This document shows positions 42,378 to 51,825 of a stretch of DNA of 53,475 bases, one piece after another. Under the pieces are notes generated by a model. The model worked only from the letters and a program-made list of their open reading frames with translations, had not been told where the DNA came from and made no database searches. The stretch comes from Chitinophagales bacterium. Its GTDB lineage: Bacteria; Bacteroidota; Bacteroidia; Chitinophagales; Saprospiraceae. How positions within the stretch are numbered: position 1 is the first letter of the stretch; the number at the start of each line of letters is the position of its first letter. The stretch is taken from NCBI GenBank assembly GCA_013298845.1, contig JAAFJN010000037.1:1-53475 (forward strand), read 5' to 3'. Both the position numbers and the translations under genes were made by a program.

Positions 42378-45230
42378 TTAATTAATTGATTGCACCGTCG
42401 CATAAGCAATTATCGCACTAGTGATCATACTCGAAAACGCAATAATCTGGGTCAATTTTTTATCCCAATCAATATCTTTTTTGCCCCCCCCCGTTTTTTC
42501 CTTCTTAGGCGGCTTTGCCGGCACGTACACCGTAGCACCACGTTCTACCTTAGGGTACACTTTAATAAATAAAAAGTGTTTGGTGCGGCTAATTTTACCG
42601 TTGGGCATTTCTACGGTTACGCGGCGGCGTTGGGCATCTTTGGCAAAACCACCGGCGTATTCGCGCACGTACCAGCCCGCGCGGTGACCGGGATAATGCG
42701 CGGCATTAATTTGATTACTGGTATTGATATTGGATTTGACAATTTGTTTCAGGTCGGTATTTTGCCCTTTAATGGTGACCAAACCTTCCATTTTGGGCAC
42801 ATTTATCACATCGCCGGGTTTTAAATAGTGGTCTTCGTTGGAGCCGGGTTTTTCTAATGCTTCTTGTAAACGAGTGATAATCAGGCCTTTACTGTTTTCT
42901 GTACGAAACAAGGTACAAGCCGCCGCATCTCCTTCGGGTGATAAACCACCGGCTCTTTTGATCACGCTGGACAAGGTTTCGTTGTCGTACACCAGAGCGT
43001 AACGACCTGGATACATGACCTCTCCGTTGACCTCCACAAATTGTTGAAACTCAAAATCGGGAACACTGCGCACCACAATTTCATCAAAAGGACGCAACTC
43101 AAACGTGCCGCCGCCGTTGGTGATATTGTAGTCACGGTCAATTTCCAAAGAGATGGCTTTGGTGCGCGTGGGTTCATTATTGATAAACTCCACGCGGTAC
43201 ACATCCACGCGATTGGTGGCGGCTTCCATTTTTAACCCGCCCGATAACACCAAAACGTCTTTTAGGGATAACAATGGGCTGTACCTAAACTTACCCGCCT
43301 TGCGTACAGCCCCCACTACGGATACGTCGGCATCGTCGGAGTATTCCAGGGTAGAAAATACTTCTACCTCGTCTAAAGGTTGTAATACCTGGTTGTCCTT
43401 ACCGGTTGGGTTTTTCAACGCAAGGCTAATATTAACCGGAATGTACGTCTTTTCGTTAATATTTTGAGGATTGGTGCGAATGATATAGCCACTTCCATTT
43501 GCTTCCGGTTTAAGACCACCCGCCAGTAAAATGGCTTTTTGGATGGTAATGGACGAATCTACAACGTAAGGATAGTCCTTTAACCCATTCCGTACCGCAC
43601 CTTTCACCGATAAGGTGCTTTTGTCCATAAAGTCGGGGCGACTATAGATAATTAACTTGTCTTGGGGTAACAATTCCAAATCGTTGGTGCTGTTGAGGTT
43701 GGCCAACAAGGCAGATGGTGTAATTTGCAACAACTGGGTAGAACCGTCGGGGTTTTGGCGTTGTATAAAAGCAAGGTCGGTACGAGCGGTTCGGTTGAGT
43801 ACCCCTTTTTTTAACAAGGCACCTGCTGTTGGGGTTTCCAACAAGGAATAGGTACCCGGTTGTTGAACGGCTCCTTCAATGGTAGCAACCTCTTCCACCG
43901 GTGCGGTAATGGCTTTAATGGTGATTTCATCGCCGTTCACCAACTCAAAATCTTTACTTTTGAGTACGTCTTTCAGGTTGATGTCAATAATGGTTTTTTT
44001 ATCGTCCACAAAGCGTTTTACCTGCGCAAATTCCGAATACGCATTGGCGTTTAATCCACCGGCGTACTCCAGTAATTTGATCAGGTTTTCGTTTTGATTT
44101 AATTCATAAGAAAAAGGCCGACGAACAGCACCGTTTAATTTTACTACTTTATCGGCAACCGGCACGTAGATAATATCGTTGTCCTCCAAGAAGAAATCGT
44201 ACTGAACGGAAGGGTTGCTCATAAAAGCGTACACATCCAGCAGACGGGTTTGTTTGCCCCTAATTACTTTAATGTTGCGTACGGAGCCAATGTCGGACGG
44301 GCCACCGGCTGCCACCAAGGCATTAAAGGCAGTATTAATCGCCGATACCGTAAAACTGCCGTAACTATTGGTTTCTCCAAAAATATTGACGGTTATCGTA
44401 CGAGCAGTAGTGAGTGATACTGCAAATTGCTCAGGCGCAAAACGGTAAAACGATTTAAAACGGTTGCGCAACAGTTCTTTGGCTTTTCCCAATTCGATGC
44501 CTTTCAAAAACATTTTTGGCATTCCGGAGGGTTGAATATAGCCGTCTTTGTTAATCTCAAACTGGCTATCGAACTGCGAAACCCCAAAAACACTGATCGT
44601 AATAACATCACCGGTGCTGAGAATATAGGAATCGGGTGGTTTTACTTCGTTGGTAGTGCGAAATACCGACAACGATTTATCGCGAAACAGGTGTTGCCCC
44701 CAAATTTTGGCGGGGGGGAGTTGTTTTTGTTTATCGCTGGAAACCGACTCCGATAAGGCTTCTTCGATACTTACCCCTTCTTTTACTTTTTCTTTAATTT
44801 CGATAGCATCGTCCACCGTAAGGGATTGGGCCTTGGGCGGTTGTTGCGCCGAAGAGGGCGACGGGGTTGTTTGTGGGGCTGGAGCGTTACCGCTTTTTGC
44901 GGGTACCGTTGGGTTATTTTGCGCTTTTTCGGCTTCTATTTCGGCAATTACCGCTTCAATTGTGGATTGCAACTGGGGCAATTGTTCAGGAGTGACCTGA
45001 TCAATATCAATACCTTTTTGTTGGAGACGACTGCGGACTTCGGCCTCATCCAATCCTTTGGACTGAATATAAGAACGGGCTTGTTGTTCTAACGCTTCTT
45101 TGTTTTGCGCTGGTGCCACTATAGCGAAAGCCAACAGCGCTACAACAAGTAAAAATTTGTGTTTCAAAGTGTAGTTATGTGTAAATAAAGAGAGGATTTG
45201 GTAGTAGTGCATAAGTACAAAGCCGATCAA
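42378..45230 (-). CDS. Large SLBB-domain polysaccharide export protein (Wza-like)
   Basis: A protein of up to 950 residues, much longer than Wza (about 380). After a signal peptide (KHKFLLVVALLAFAIVAPAQ, about 24-43) and a helical, Gln/Pro-rich region to about 180, the polysaccharide-export domain begins with ILSTGDVITISVFGVSQFD (about 204-222). At least five SLBB-type repeats follow, each opening with a phrase such as VNIFGETNSYGSF, LNGAVRRPFSYEL, IEGAVQQPGTYSL, VKGAVRNGLKDYP, VVGAVRKAGKFRY or VNGEVMYPGRYAL. The last 25 residues form a membrane helix. The start is unresolved: ATG 45230, ATG 45212 or TTG 45167, the last placing the signal peptide right at the N-terminus. The gene follows wbpE by 17 bases. 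Confidence 0.88.
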   Translation of the reverse strand: MIGFVLMHYYQILSLFTHNYTLKHKFLLVVALLAFAIVAPAQNKEALEQQARSYIQSKGLDEAEVRSRLQQKGIDIDQVTPEQLPQLQSTIEAVIAEIEAEKAQNNPTVPAKSGNAPAPQTTPSPSSAQQPPKAQSLTVDDAIEIKEKVKEGVSIEEALSESVSSDKQKQLPPAKIWGQHLFRDKSLSVFRTTNEVKPPDSYILSTGDVITISVFGVSQFDSQFEINKDGYIQPSGMPKMFLKGIELGKAKELLRNRFKSFYRFAPEQFAVSLTTARTITVNIFGETNSYGSFTVSAINTAFNALVAAGGPSDIGSVRNIKVIRGKQTRLLDVYAFMSNPSVQYDFFLEDNDIIYVPVADKVVKLNGAVRRPFSYELNQNENLIKLLEYAGGLNANAYSEFAQVKRFVDDKKTIIDINLKDVLKSKDFELVNGDEITIKAITAPVEEVATIEGAVQQPGTYSLLETPTAGALLKKGVLNRTARTDLAFIQRQNPDGSTQLLQITPSALLANLNSTNDLELLPQDKLIIYSRPDFMDKSTLSVKGAVRNGLKDYPYVVDSSITIQKAILLAGGLKPEANGSGYIIRTNPQNINEKTYIPVNISLALKNPTGKDNQVLQPLDEVEVFSTLEYSDDADVSVVGAVRKAGKFRYSPLLSLKDVLVLSGGLKMEAATNRVDVYRVEFINNEPTRTKAISLEIDRDYNITNGGGTFELRPFDEIVVRSVPDFEFQQFVEVNGEVMYPGRYALVYDNETLSSVIKRAGGLSPEGDAAACTLFRTENSKGLIITRLQEALEKPGSNEDHYLKPGDVINVPKMEGLVTIKGQNTDLKQIVKSNINTSNQINAAHYPGHRAGWYVREYAGGFAKDAQRRRVTVEMPNGKISRTKHFLFIKVYPKVERGATVYVPAKPPKKEKTGGGKKDIDWDKKLTQIIAFSSMITSAIIAYATVQSIN

Positions 45231-45247
45231 GGCATAATGACTGTTTT

Positions 45248-46381
45248 TTATTCAAAAAATGCGTTGATGGCCTCGATGATCTGCAAAAAATGCTCGTTGG
45301 TCATCTCCGTGTGCATGGGTAACGAAATCACCGACGCGCAAAGTTGTTCGGTAACGGGCAACCCCTCCGCCGAACCGTGCCAATACGGCGCAAAAGCCGC
45401 CTGTCGGTACAGCGGCACCGGGTAATAAATCATGGCCGGCACGCCGCGTTCGGCCAAAAAAGCCCGCAAAGCGTCGCGGCGTTCGGGTTGGTGCAATTGC
45501 AACGTGTATTGGTGAAATACGTGAGTCGTGTACGGGGCGCAGTACGGAGTCGTAAGGGGCAAACCATCGAACGCAGCATCGTACATATACGACAATGCGC
45601 GGCGGGAGGCGCAGTACGTATCCAGGTGTTTTAACTTAGCCCGCAATACAACCGCCTGAATCGAATCGAGGCGTGAATTCACCCCGATCACGTCGTGGTA
45701 ATATTGTTTGGATTGTCCGTGGTTGGCCACCATGCGCAATTGGGCCGCCAATTCATCGTCGTTGGTCATAATGGCACCGCCGTCGCCGTAACAACCGAGG
45801 TTTTTGGAGGGGAAAAACGACGTGCATCCAACGTGCCCAATGGTACCCGTTTTGCGCTGCTCGCCATTGGGGAAAATATAATCACCTCCAATGGCTTGTG
45901 CGTTGTCTTCAATCACCCAGAGGTCGTGTTGTTTCGCCAGGGCCATTATCGGTTCCATATCCACGCTTTGCCCGAACAAATGCACGGGCACAATGGCTTT
46001 AGTTTTGGGCGTAATGGCGGGTTCCACCAATTCGGCGGTGATATTAAAGGTGTGGGGATCCACGTCAATCATCACCGGCACCAGTCCCAGCAGAGCGATA
46101 ACTTCGGCGGTGGCCACGTAGGTAAACGTGGGTACAATGACCTCATCGCCCGGTTTTAGCCCCAATGCCATCATGGCAATTTGAAGGGCATCGGTGCCGT
46201 TGGCGCAGGGAATCACGTGTCTGACGCCCAAATAGGTCTCTAAATCCGCCTGAAAGGCTTTTACCGCCGGACCATTGATAAAAGTAGCGTTGTCAATGAC
46301 CTCCTGAATACCCGCATCTACCTCCGCTTTAATGCGTTGGTATTGGGTTTTGAGGTCCACCATTTGTATGGAATTAGACAT
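45248..46381 (-). CDS. wbpE: WbpE-like PLP-dependent sugar aminotransferase (DegT/DnrJ/EryC1/StrS family)
   Basis: A 377-residue aminotransferase, the usual size. CANGTDALQIAMMAL (59-73) binds the cofactor phosphate, WVIEDNAQAIGG (155-166) holds the Asp that pairs with the pyridine nitrogen, and SFFPSKNLGCYGDGGA (188-203) carries the Schiff-base Lys193. The last block is nearly that of WbpE, which aminates UDP-3-keto-GlcNAcA. In the model of this locus it acts after the WbpB-like dehydrogenase and before the WbpD-like acetyltransferase, although the three genes are up to 20 kb apart. The gene is preceded by an 18-base gap and the Uma2 gene. Confidence 0.88.
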   Translation of the reverse strand: MSNSIQMVDLKTQYQRIKAEVDAGIQEVIDNATFINGPAVKAFQADLETYLGVRHVIPCANGTDALQIAMMALGLKPGDEVIVPTFTYVATAEVIALLGLVPVMIDVDPHTFNITAELVEPAITPKTKAIVPVHLFGQSVDMEPIMALAKQHDLWVIEDNAQAIGGDYIFPNGEQRKTGTIGHVGCTSFFPSKNLGCYGDGGAIMTNDDELAAQLRMVANHGQSKQYYHDVIGVNSRLDSIQAVVLRAKLKHLDTYCASRRALSYMYDAAFDGLPLTTPYCAPYTTHVFHQYTLQLHQPERRDALRAFLAERGVPAMIYYPVPLYRQAAFAPYWHGSAEGLPVTEQLCASVISLPMHTEMTNEHFLQIIEAINAFFE

Positions 46382-46399
46382 ATTTTCGATCTATTTATT

Positions 46400-46993
46400 T
46401 TAATTTGAAAATAAGCGATGTAATGGCAGCCAAAAACCGTTAATCACTGTACTGTGTAAAGTATCTTCTTCCGTTAGAGGTTTAAATGCTTCAAATTTGC
46501 CCGTTTTTTCGTTTAAAACGTAAGAAAATGCCAAAAAATGCTCCTGATCTATCACCCAATATTCGCGCACTCCGGCGGATTCATACAGATTAAACTTCTC
46601 TTTCATTTCCCGTTTTGAATTACCGGGAGATAAAATTTCAATCACCAAATCGGGTGCTCCAACGCATCCTTGTTCATCTAATTTGGTGCGGTCACACACG
46701 ACACAAATATCGGGTTGCACTACAGTGTCTATCTCTCCCGTTTCCAACTGATGGGGCAGTGCCGGTAAGCGCACATCAAAAGGAGCCGAAAATACGTCAC
46801 ATTGGGAATCTTCCAGGTGATTACCCAACAAACGCGCCAGCAGTGCCGAGGCTCGCTGATGTTTAACGCTGGGTGCCGACATCAATCGAAGTTGCCCCCG
46901 AATGAGTTCTACGCGTTCCTTAAATTGCCAAAGCAGGTAGTCAGCGTAGGTATAGTGCGCGTTAAAATCGAGTTGAGCAATGTTATCAATCAT
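46400..46993 (-). CDS. Uma2 family PD-(D/E)XK nuclease-like protein
   Basis: A 197-residue member of the Uma2/DUF820 family with a restriction-endonuclease-like fold. VELIRGQLRLMSAPSVKHQR (about 28-47) is the typical opening. VVQPDICVVCDRTKLDEQGC (about 90-109) and PDLVIEILSPGNSKREMKEK (about 113-132) hold the acidic metal-binding residues, and ESAGVREYWVIDQEH (about 137-151) follows. The family is abundant in many genomes, is often mobile, and its function is undetermined. It interrupts the polysaccharide genes: neither it nor the pseudogene next to it has an obvious capsule role. It lies 2 bases from the end of that pseudogene. Confidence 0.85.
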   Translation of the reverse strand: MIDNIAQLDFNAHYTYADYLLWQFKERVELIRGQLRLMSAPSVKHQRASALLARLLGNHLEDSQCDVFSAPFDVRLPALPHQLETGEIDTVVQPDICVVCDRTKLDEQGCVGAPDLVIEILSPGNSKREMKEKFNLYESAGVREYWVIDQEHFLAFSYVLNEKTGKFEAFKPLTEEDTLHSTVINGFWLPLHRLFSN

Positions 46994-46995
46994 AG

Positions 46996-47407
46996 TTATT
47001 CAACCAATAAGTCATCAATTTGACGGGTTTCGGTGTTAAAATTTATGCCAACCCGCTTCACAGGATACGTGCTTAAATCAAACGGCAAAGTGTACTGGCG
47101 TTTTTCAATTTGCGCTAATGCCGCTTTGGCATTTTGGTCCACCTTATATTCAATGATATAGACTTTTACACCATCAAACAGGACATTGTCAATCCGCCCC
47201 TGCGCCGTGCTGTATTCTGAAACAACTTTAAACCCCGTCAGATTAAAAGCCAAATGCGTCATGGTGTGGTACCAAGCCTCGTCTGCCCGGTGCAACAGGT
47301 GTGAAACATTGGCCAACTGTACGTTCGTAATACATCGTTTTATCAATGTACAACAGGCCATCTTCGCGAATTTGCCTGAACGACTGTATGCCAATGGGAA
47401 ATCTCAC
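46996..47407 (-). pseudogene. Remnant of an AAA-ATPase-like / PD-(D/E)XK (DUF1703-type) gene with large internal deletion
   Basis: Two frames together recall one known family. From GTG 47407, which overlaps the wbpD stop codon, the strand reads [20 protein letters not shown] and then DKT, the canonical N-terminus of AAA-ATPase-like DUF1703 proteins. That frame soon loses meaning. One base shift away, from about 47310 on, the sequence reads ADEAWYHTMTHLAFNLTGFK, then GRIDNVLF, VYIIEYKVDQ and KRVGINFNTETRQIDD, the C-terminal PD-(D/E)XK part of the same family (the GRID Asp and the E-Y-K motif). A full-length member has roughly 500 residues, so about 350-400 codons are missing and the frame is broken. 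A 132-residue frame (46996-47394) remains open and could in principle be expressed. Confidence 0.75.
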
Positions 47408-47979
47408 TCCGTAATTTTTTCTACTTCAAAGTCTACAAGCCGATATGTTTCACCCGATTCGGGGCAAATGGCCCAACCCTCGTCGTCGAATAGTAGTTTG
47501 TGACCGTACTCCGATACCCAACCGGTTTGGCGGGCCGGATTGCCCATCACCAGCGCGTACGCGGGCACGGATTTGGTGACCACGGCCCCTGCTCCGATCA
47601 AGGCGTACGGCCCAATATCGTTGCCGCACACTATCGTGGCATTTGCCCCAATGGATGCGCCTTTACCCACGCGGGTTTGGCGATATTCGTTTTTGCGGAC
47701 AATGGCGCTGCGCGGATTAATCACGTTCGTAAAAACCATACTTGGCCCCAAAAAAACGTCATCTTCACAAATAACGCCGGTGTAAATCGAAACGTTGTTT
47801 TGTACTTTAACGTTGGTGCCCAAAATGACTTCGGGAGAAACGACCACGTTTTGGCCCAAATTACAATTTGGCCCAATGATACAACGGGGCATTACGTGGC
47901 AAAAATGCCAAATTTTAGTTCCGGCGCCAATTTGGCAACCGTCATCAATCACTGCCGTGGGGTGTGCGTAGTATTCCAT
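47404..47979 (-). CDS. wbpD: WbpD-like N-acetyltransferase (left-handed beta helix)
   Basis: A 191-residue hexapeptide acetyltransferase. [20 protein letters not shown] (3-22) and [20 protein letters not shown] (23-42) are nearly the WbpD/WlbB N-terminus. [20 protein letters not shown] (about 76-95) and [20 protein letters not shown] are characteristic. WbpD acetylates the 3-amino group of UDP-GlcNAc3NA to give UDP-GlcNAc(3NAc)A. The asparagine near 85 in the FTN motif replaces His in some relatives and is conserved in this group. The gene directly precedes the DUF1703 remnant, whose start overlaps the wbpD stop. It begins where wzi ends. Confidence 0.9.
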   Translation of the reverse strand: MEYYAHPTAVIDDGCQIGAGTKIWHFCHVMPRCIIGPNCNLGQNVVVSPEVILGTNVKVQNNVSIYTGVICEDDVFLGPSMVFTNVINPRSAIVRKNEYRQTRVGKGASIGANATIVCGNDIGPYALIGAGAVVTKSVPAYALVMGNPARQTGWVSEYGHKLLFDDEGWAICPESGETYRLVDFEVEKITE

Positions 47980-49667
47980 TAAAAATGATTATCGCGGTAC
48001 CATTGATTTACCCGGATGCCGCCGCCAAAAATAACGTTATTCAGGTCGCGTCCGTCAAAATTGTTGTTTTGTCGCCGCCACATTACCCGGGCATCCAAAA
48101 AGATATTGTGGGCCAGTTGCCAATTCACCGCGCCGCCCAAGATTTGCACGTGGCTGCGGTCGCCCTGACCAATAAAATTACCGTACTCATTGGGGCGGGT
48201 ATTGTACGTCAAATTGGGATCACCGCCCCAGTTTTGTCCACCAATATCATCGCCGCGTAGAAAATTAAAATAACGCATTTCCACCATCCATTTGGGGTGA
48301 ATTTGCCACGTAGCGATGCTTAATATTTCTCTAAAATTGGCGCCCAACGGGTGCGCCAAAGGCTGTCCAAAATGCGTCCAGTTACTAAGGCTGTCCAGAT
48401 GCGAATAGGTGTACGGGGTTGCCGAATTCCATTCTACACGCACATCAAGGTGCGGCACTCCGAACGCATTGTAATACGTAGCACCCAATTGCGTGGCAAT
48501 TTTGTTGCCCCACCACCCTTTTTGTTCGGGTCGGTACAGACTGGCAAATAAAAATTCATCCAAGAGGAATTGGCCGTACAATTTCACGCGCCGCCCGATG
48601 CGGATGTCCGAATCGGCCCCAATGAGGATATTATCCGAACTTTTAAAACCGTGTTCGACCGAACGGTACAGGATAACGGGGTTAAAATATTGTAATTCCA
48701 TGGAGCCGGAGCGCTTGTACGAAACGGCTTCAAAAATACCGATGTTCCAATTTTTGGTGGCGGCAAAATTCAGGTGGTGAAACGCCGCAAAACGCCGCGT
48801 TCCGTTGGGGAAAGGGTTGCTCCGGGCGAGACTTTCGGCAAAATTGGCAAAATAGTTTTCGTAAGTAAATTTCCAGAACTTCGACCGCAACTTGAGGTAG
48901 AGGTAGTTGTTGCTGAAATCGGACAAAAACATGCTGCGATAACCTTGCCCGATAAAGTGCCGCCCGTGCCCAAACTGAAATCCAACCTGTTTGGTAATGG
49001 GCGCCGCAATGTACCCTGATGAGTTGTTAAAATCGAAGCCACTCAACGCCGATACGGAACTGGTGTAGCCTTTGTACAAGCCATTGCCGGGAATGGCCGA
49101 GTAAGTACTGATCCAATAATTGATATACGTTGGGAAACGTTCTTGCGTTTCGACCACACTGGTGTAAAAATGAATCTTTTCACCAATACGTGCGCGCACT
49201 TCGGCCCCGCGTTGGTTAGTAAAAAAGTACCCCGTTCCGGCTTCCTGCCCACCCAATACCTGAAGAATAGGATCGGCGCGCAGGACAAAATCTTTTTTGT
49301 TAAGTTCGAATAAATGGGCTTTATGCGGGTAAAAATGCCGAAACCAATGGCTTTTGTAGGTCCGGTGGCGCAAAGAATCGGCGGGTAAATAATCGTTATT
49401 GTCGCGCAGCAGGTAATTAATACCCGCCTGGTCGCGGTGATCAAAAAACTGGGGGCTGTTTTGGCAACGCAGGGCAAAATCCGCAATTTCGGCGCGAGAC
49501 AACGGCAACGAGGACAGGTCCAGTTGCTGGCCGGATATCACCGAAAGGCGTTCGGTCCATTGGCGGGTTAAGCCGTGGATGGGGGCCGAAACATCTTGGG
49601 CGGGTAATGTCGCAGCAATGAAATACAATAGACCTGCAATAACAATTTTAGTGTTTAACATCCCCAT
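47979..49667 (-). CDS. wzi: Wzi-like capsule assembly outer-membrane beta-barrel protein
   Basis: About 562 residues from ATG 49667, with a signal peptide ([16 protein letters not shown], about 8-23). The frame extends upstream to 49757, but that would overlap the dehydrogenase gene and lose the signal position. The mature protein has an N-terminal helical part and a long series of amphipathic strands, for example [20 protein letters not shown] (about 241-260) and [14 protein letters not shown], ending in a C-terminal aromatic strand with the final residue Phe (QWYRDNHF). GxGRHFxGxGYRS is the Wzi signature. Wzi nucleates attachment of capsule to the cell surface, so the product is likely cell-bound. 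Confidence 0.9.
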   Translation of the reverse strand: MGMLNTKIVIAGLLYFIAATLPAQDVSAPIHGLTRQWTERLSVISGQQLDLSSLPLSRAEIADFALRCQNSPQFFDHRDQAGINYLLRDNNDYLPADSLRHRTYKSHWFRHFYPHKAHLFELNKKDFVLRADPILQVLGGQEAGTGYFFTNQRGAEVRARIGEKIHFYTSVVETQERFPTYINYWISTYSAIPGNGLYKGYTSSVSALSGFDFNNSSGYIAAPITKQVGFQFGHGRHFIGQGYRSMFLSDFSNNYLYLKLRSKFWKFTYENYFANFAESLARSNPFPNGTRRFAAFHHLNFAATKNWNIGIFEAVSYKRSGSMELQYFNPVILYRSVEHGFKSSDNILIGADSDIRIGRRVKLYGQFLLDEFLFASLYRPEQKGWWGNKIATQLGATYYNAFGVPHLDVRVEWNSATPYTYSHLDSLSNWTHFGQPLAHPLGANFREILSIATWQIHPKWMVEMRYFNFLRGDDIGGQNWGGDPNLTYNTRPNEYGNFIGQGDRSHVQILGGAVNWQLAHNIFLDARVMWRRQNNNFDGRDLNNVIFGGGIRVNQWYRDNHF

Positions 49668-49725
49668 ATTTGAATTTGTTTGTTGCCGTGTTGAAATAAC
49701 GTTGTGGCATGTGGTATCGTAATTT

Positions 49726-51024
49726 TTACAAACGCCAGTAACGCATCGTTTGCTCAATCACTTTGCGGTCGAGTACCCCTTTCAAGTCCATAATAATGGG
49801 GCTTTCATTGGTGATTTGGGTAAAATAATCCACCGGCATGGCCACGTATTCGCGGTGCGCCACGGCCACAATGACCGCGTCGTAACCGTTGGATATTTGG
49901 TCAATCATGGTGAGTTTGTACTCGTGCGCAATTTCGTTGGGCGACGCGTAAGGGTCGTGAATTTGTACATTAATGGAATAATCCATCAATTCGCGGACCA
50001 AATCCACCACTTTGGTATTTCTAATGTCCGAAACATTTTCTTTAAAGGTAATTCCCATCACCAACACTTTACAATTGCGCGGATTTTTGCCGCGTTCAAT
50101 CAACATTTGTACCAGTCTTTTGGCGATGTGCGCGGGCATACCGTCGTTGATGCGGCGACCGCTGAGGATGACCTGCGGATCGTAACCGGCCTTTTTGGCC
50201 TTGTGCATGAGGTAATACGGGTCCACCCCGATGCAGTGACCGCCCACCAGCCCCGGATACAATTTGATAAAATTCCACTTGGTACTGGCGGCGGCGATAA
50301 CTTCCTGGGTATCAATGCCCAATTTATCAAAAATCATGGACAACTCGTTCATCAAAGAAATATTGATGTCGCGTTGGGTATTTTCAATCACTTTAGCGGC
50401 TTCGGCCACTTTAATACTCGAAGCGCGGTACACCCCCGGCTCGATGATAGTTTCGTACACCTGAGCGATTTCGTTCACGGCTTCTTCGTCGGAACCGGAA
50501 ACGATTTTAAGGATTTTGGTTAACGTGCGTTCTTTTTCACCCGGCACGATGCGTTCGGGCGAATACCCCAGTTTAAAATCACCGTTGGCCATACTCAGGC
50601 CACTTTCGGCCTCCAATACCGGCAAACAATCTTCTTCGGTGCAACCGGGATAAACGGTGCTTTCAAACACCACGTAATCCCCTTTTTTCAGGGATTTCCC
50701 TACGCTGGCCGATGCTTTTTGCAACGGCGTGAGATCGGGAACTTTATGATCGTCCACGTCGGTAGGAACAGCGACAATGTAAAAATGCGCGTGGTCGAGG
50801 TCTTGGCGATTGGCCGTAAATTCGATGTCGGTGCCATCAAACGCCGCCGGATCGAGTTCATTGGAGGGGTCAATGCCCTGTTTCATCAAATCTACCCGCG
50901 CCTGGTTGATGTCGAAACCAATAACGTGAAAATGGCGCGCTAATTCCAGCGCGATTGGCAACCCCACGTACCCAAGGCCAATAACTGCGATATTTTTTTT
51001 CTTGTCTTTTAAATCCTGAAACAT
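49726..51024 (-). CDS. tviB: UDP-N-acetylhexosamine 6-dehydrogenase, TviB/WbpO type
   Basis: A 432-residue UDP-sugar dehydrogenase that oxidises the 6-hydroxyl to a carboxylate in two steps with NAD. NIAVIGLGYVGLPIALELAR (11-30) is the Rossmann loop. FESTVYPGCTEEDCLPVLE (120-138) and KVAEAAKVIENTQRDINISL (205-224) are typical of the HexNAc-specific branch. PGLVGGHCIGVDPYYL (257-272) contains the catalytic Cys264. The sequence resembles TviB (UDP-GlcNAc) and WbpO (UDP-GalNAc) more than WbpA. It can provide UDP-GlcNAcA for the WbpB-E-D-I route or, with WbpP, UDP-GalNAcA. The gene is first after the regulator, 108 bases downstream of it. Confidence 0.92.
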   Translation of the reverse strand: MFQDLKDKKKNIAVIGLGYVGLPIALELARHFHVIGFDINQARVDLMKQGIDPSNELDPAAFDGTDIEFTANRQDLDHAHFYIVAVPTDVDDHKVPDLTPLQKASASVGKSLKKGDYVVFESTVYPGCTEEDCLPVLEAESGLSMANGDFKLGYSPERIVPGEKERTLTKILKIVSGSDEEAVNEIAQVYETIIEPGVYRASSIKVAEAAKVIENTQRDINISLMNELSMIFDKLGIDTQEVIAAASTKWNFIKLYPGLVGGHCIGVDPYYLMHKAKKAGYDPQVILSGRRINDGMPAHIAKRLVQMLIERGKNPRNCKVLVMGITFKENVSDIRNTKVVDLVRELMDYSINVQIHDPYASPNEIAHEYKLTMIDQISNGYDAVIVAVAHREYVAMPVDYFTQITNESPIIMDLKGVLDRKVIEQTMRYWRL

Positions 51025-51132
51025 GAGTAATTGAATCGTTAGTCGTTATTTTTTGCACGGCTTCGCCGTTGATATGTCGCAGCGACATACCGGTTATCAG
51101 ATTGTTTATCAATGGTTTACGCGTTTATTTGG

Positions 51133-51666
51133 TTATTTTGTACTCCAAAGCAGCAAGGGTTTCGGGTCGGTATTAATTTGTTGCAACAACCCCGCATCGT
51201 TATTGGTATAAATCAAAAAACGAATACGGCGCTCGATAATTTTTTCGGCTTTTTCGACCAATTCAATCAAATACGCGTGGTCAATATTACCCACAAAAAG
51301 CAGGTCAATAACGGGGCTATTACGACCCTGTGCAAAGTCTCCGGTCACATATACCTTTTCCACGTCACCGAGGCGTTCGATGACATTTTCGATAATTCGG
51401 TCGAAACCGATGTTTTTTAGTACGATGTTGTGGATTTCGCGAAATAAAGGATGTTGGGTATTCGCGGAAAAAAACTTTTTATTGCCTTCGTTGTAAGAAA
51501 GTATCATCCCGGCCTCCTCAAAGCGGTTGAGTTCGATCCGAATGGCATTGGAGGATTCTCCAAATTCGGCTTCCAAACCGCGCAGGTAGGCAGTGGTGTT
51601 GCTGTTCAGGAAAAACTTCAGCAACAACTTGATTCTGGTTTTGGACGAGATGAGTGCTTCTAACAA
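51133..51666 (-). CDS. Winged-helix / nucleotidyltransferase-like regulator at head of locus
   Basis: A 177-residue protein. The first 70 residues look like a winged helix: ISSKTRIKLLLKFFLNSNTT (6-25), LRGLEAEFGESSNAIRIELN (28-47, recognition region) and RFEEAGMILSYNEGNKKFFS (48-67, wing). Residues 100-130 contain KVYVTGDFAQGRNSPVIDLL, which fits a shortened nucleotidyltransferase core (G-x-x-A-x-G followed by an Asp). Similar ArsR-like proteins often open bacteroidete polysaccharide loci and are presumed to control them. Translation seems to start at TTG 51666, as no ATG precedes the conserved N-terminus. It is divergent from hemF across 159 bases. Confidence 0.75.
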   Translation of the reverse strand: MLEALISSKTRIKLLLKFFLNSNTTAYLRGLEAEFGESSNAIRIELNRFEEAGMILSYNEGNKKFFSANTQHPLFREIHNIVLKNIGFDRIIENVIERLGDVEKVYVTGDFAQGRNSPVIDLLFVGNIDHAYLIELVEKAEKIIERRIRFLIYTNNDAGLLQQINTDPKPLLLWSTK

Positions 51667-51792
51667 GGACAGGGTATAAATTGAGCAGCAAAACTACTCA
51701 ATCTTTCTGAGACCAAGGTAAAGAACGATATAAAAAATATGTTTGGGCTTATTTTAGGGGCAATTTGCACAATTTTATACTGTTATGACAAT

Positions 51793-51818
51793 TGATTCAG
51801 CATAGCGTCTTTTCTTTG
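51793..51818 (+). promoter_or_regulatory. Weak candidate promoter for hemF
   Basis: TTTCTTTG at 51811-51818 differs from TAnnTTTG at one base, with a TTG about 16 bases upstream (51792-51794). It ends 7 bases before the hemF ATG. This is a suggestion only. The remainder of the 51667-51825 divergent gap is AT-rich with nothing else clear. Confidence 0.25.
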
Positions 51819-51825
51819 CAGCGCT

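Noticed and set aside
46400-47407. A toxin-antitoxin or restriction system
   Set aside because: Uma2 and the DUF1703 remnant are nuclease-fold proteins, but no antitoxin, methylase or specificity gene is adjacent and one partner is broken.
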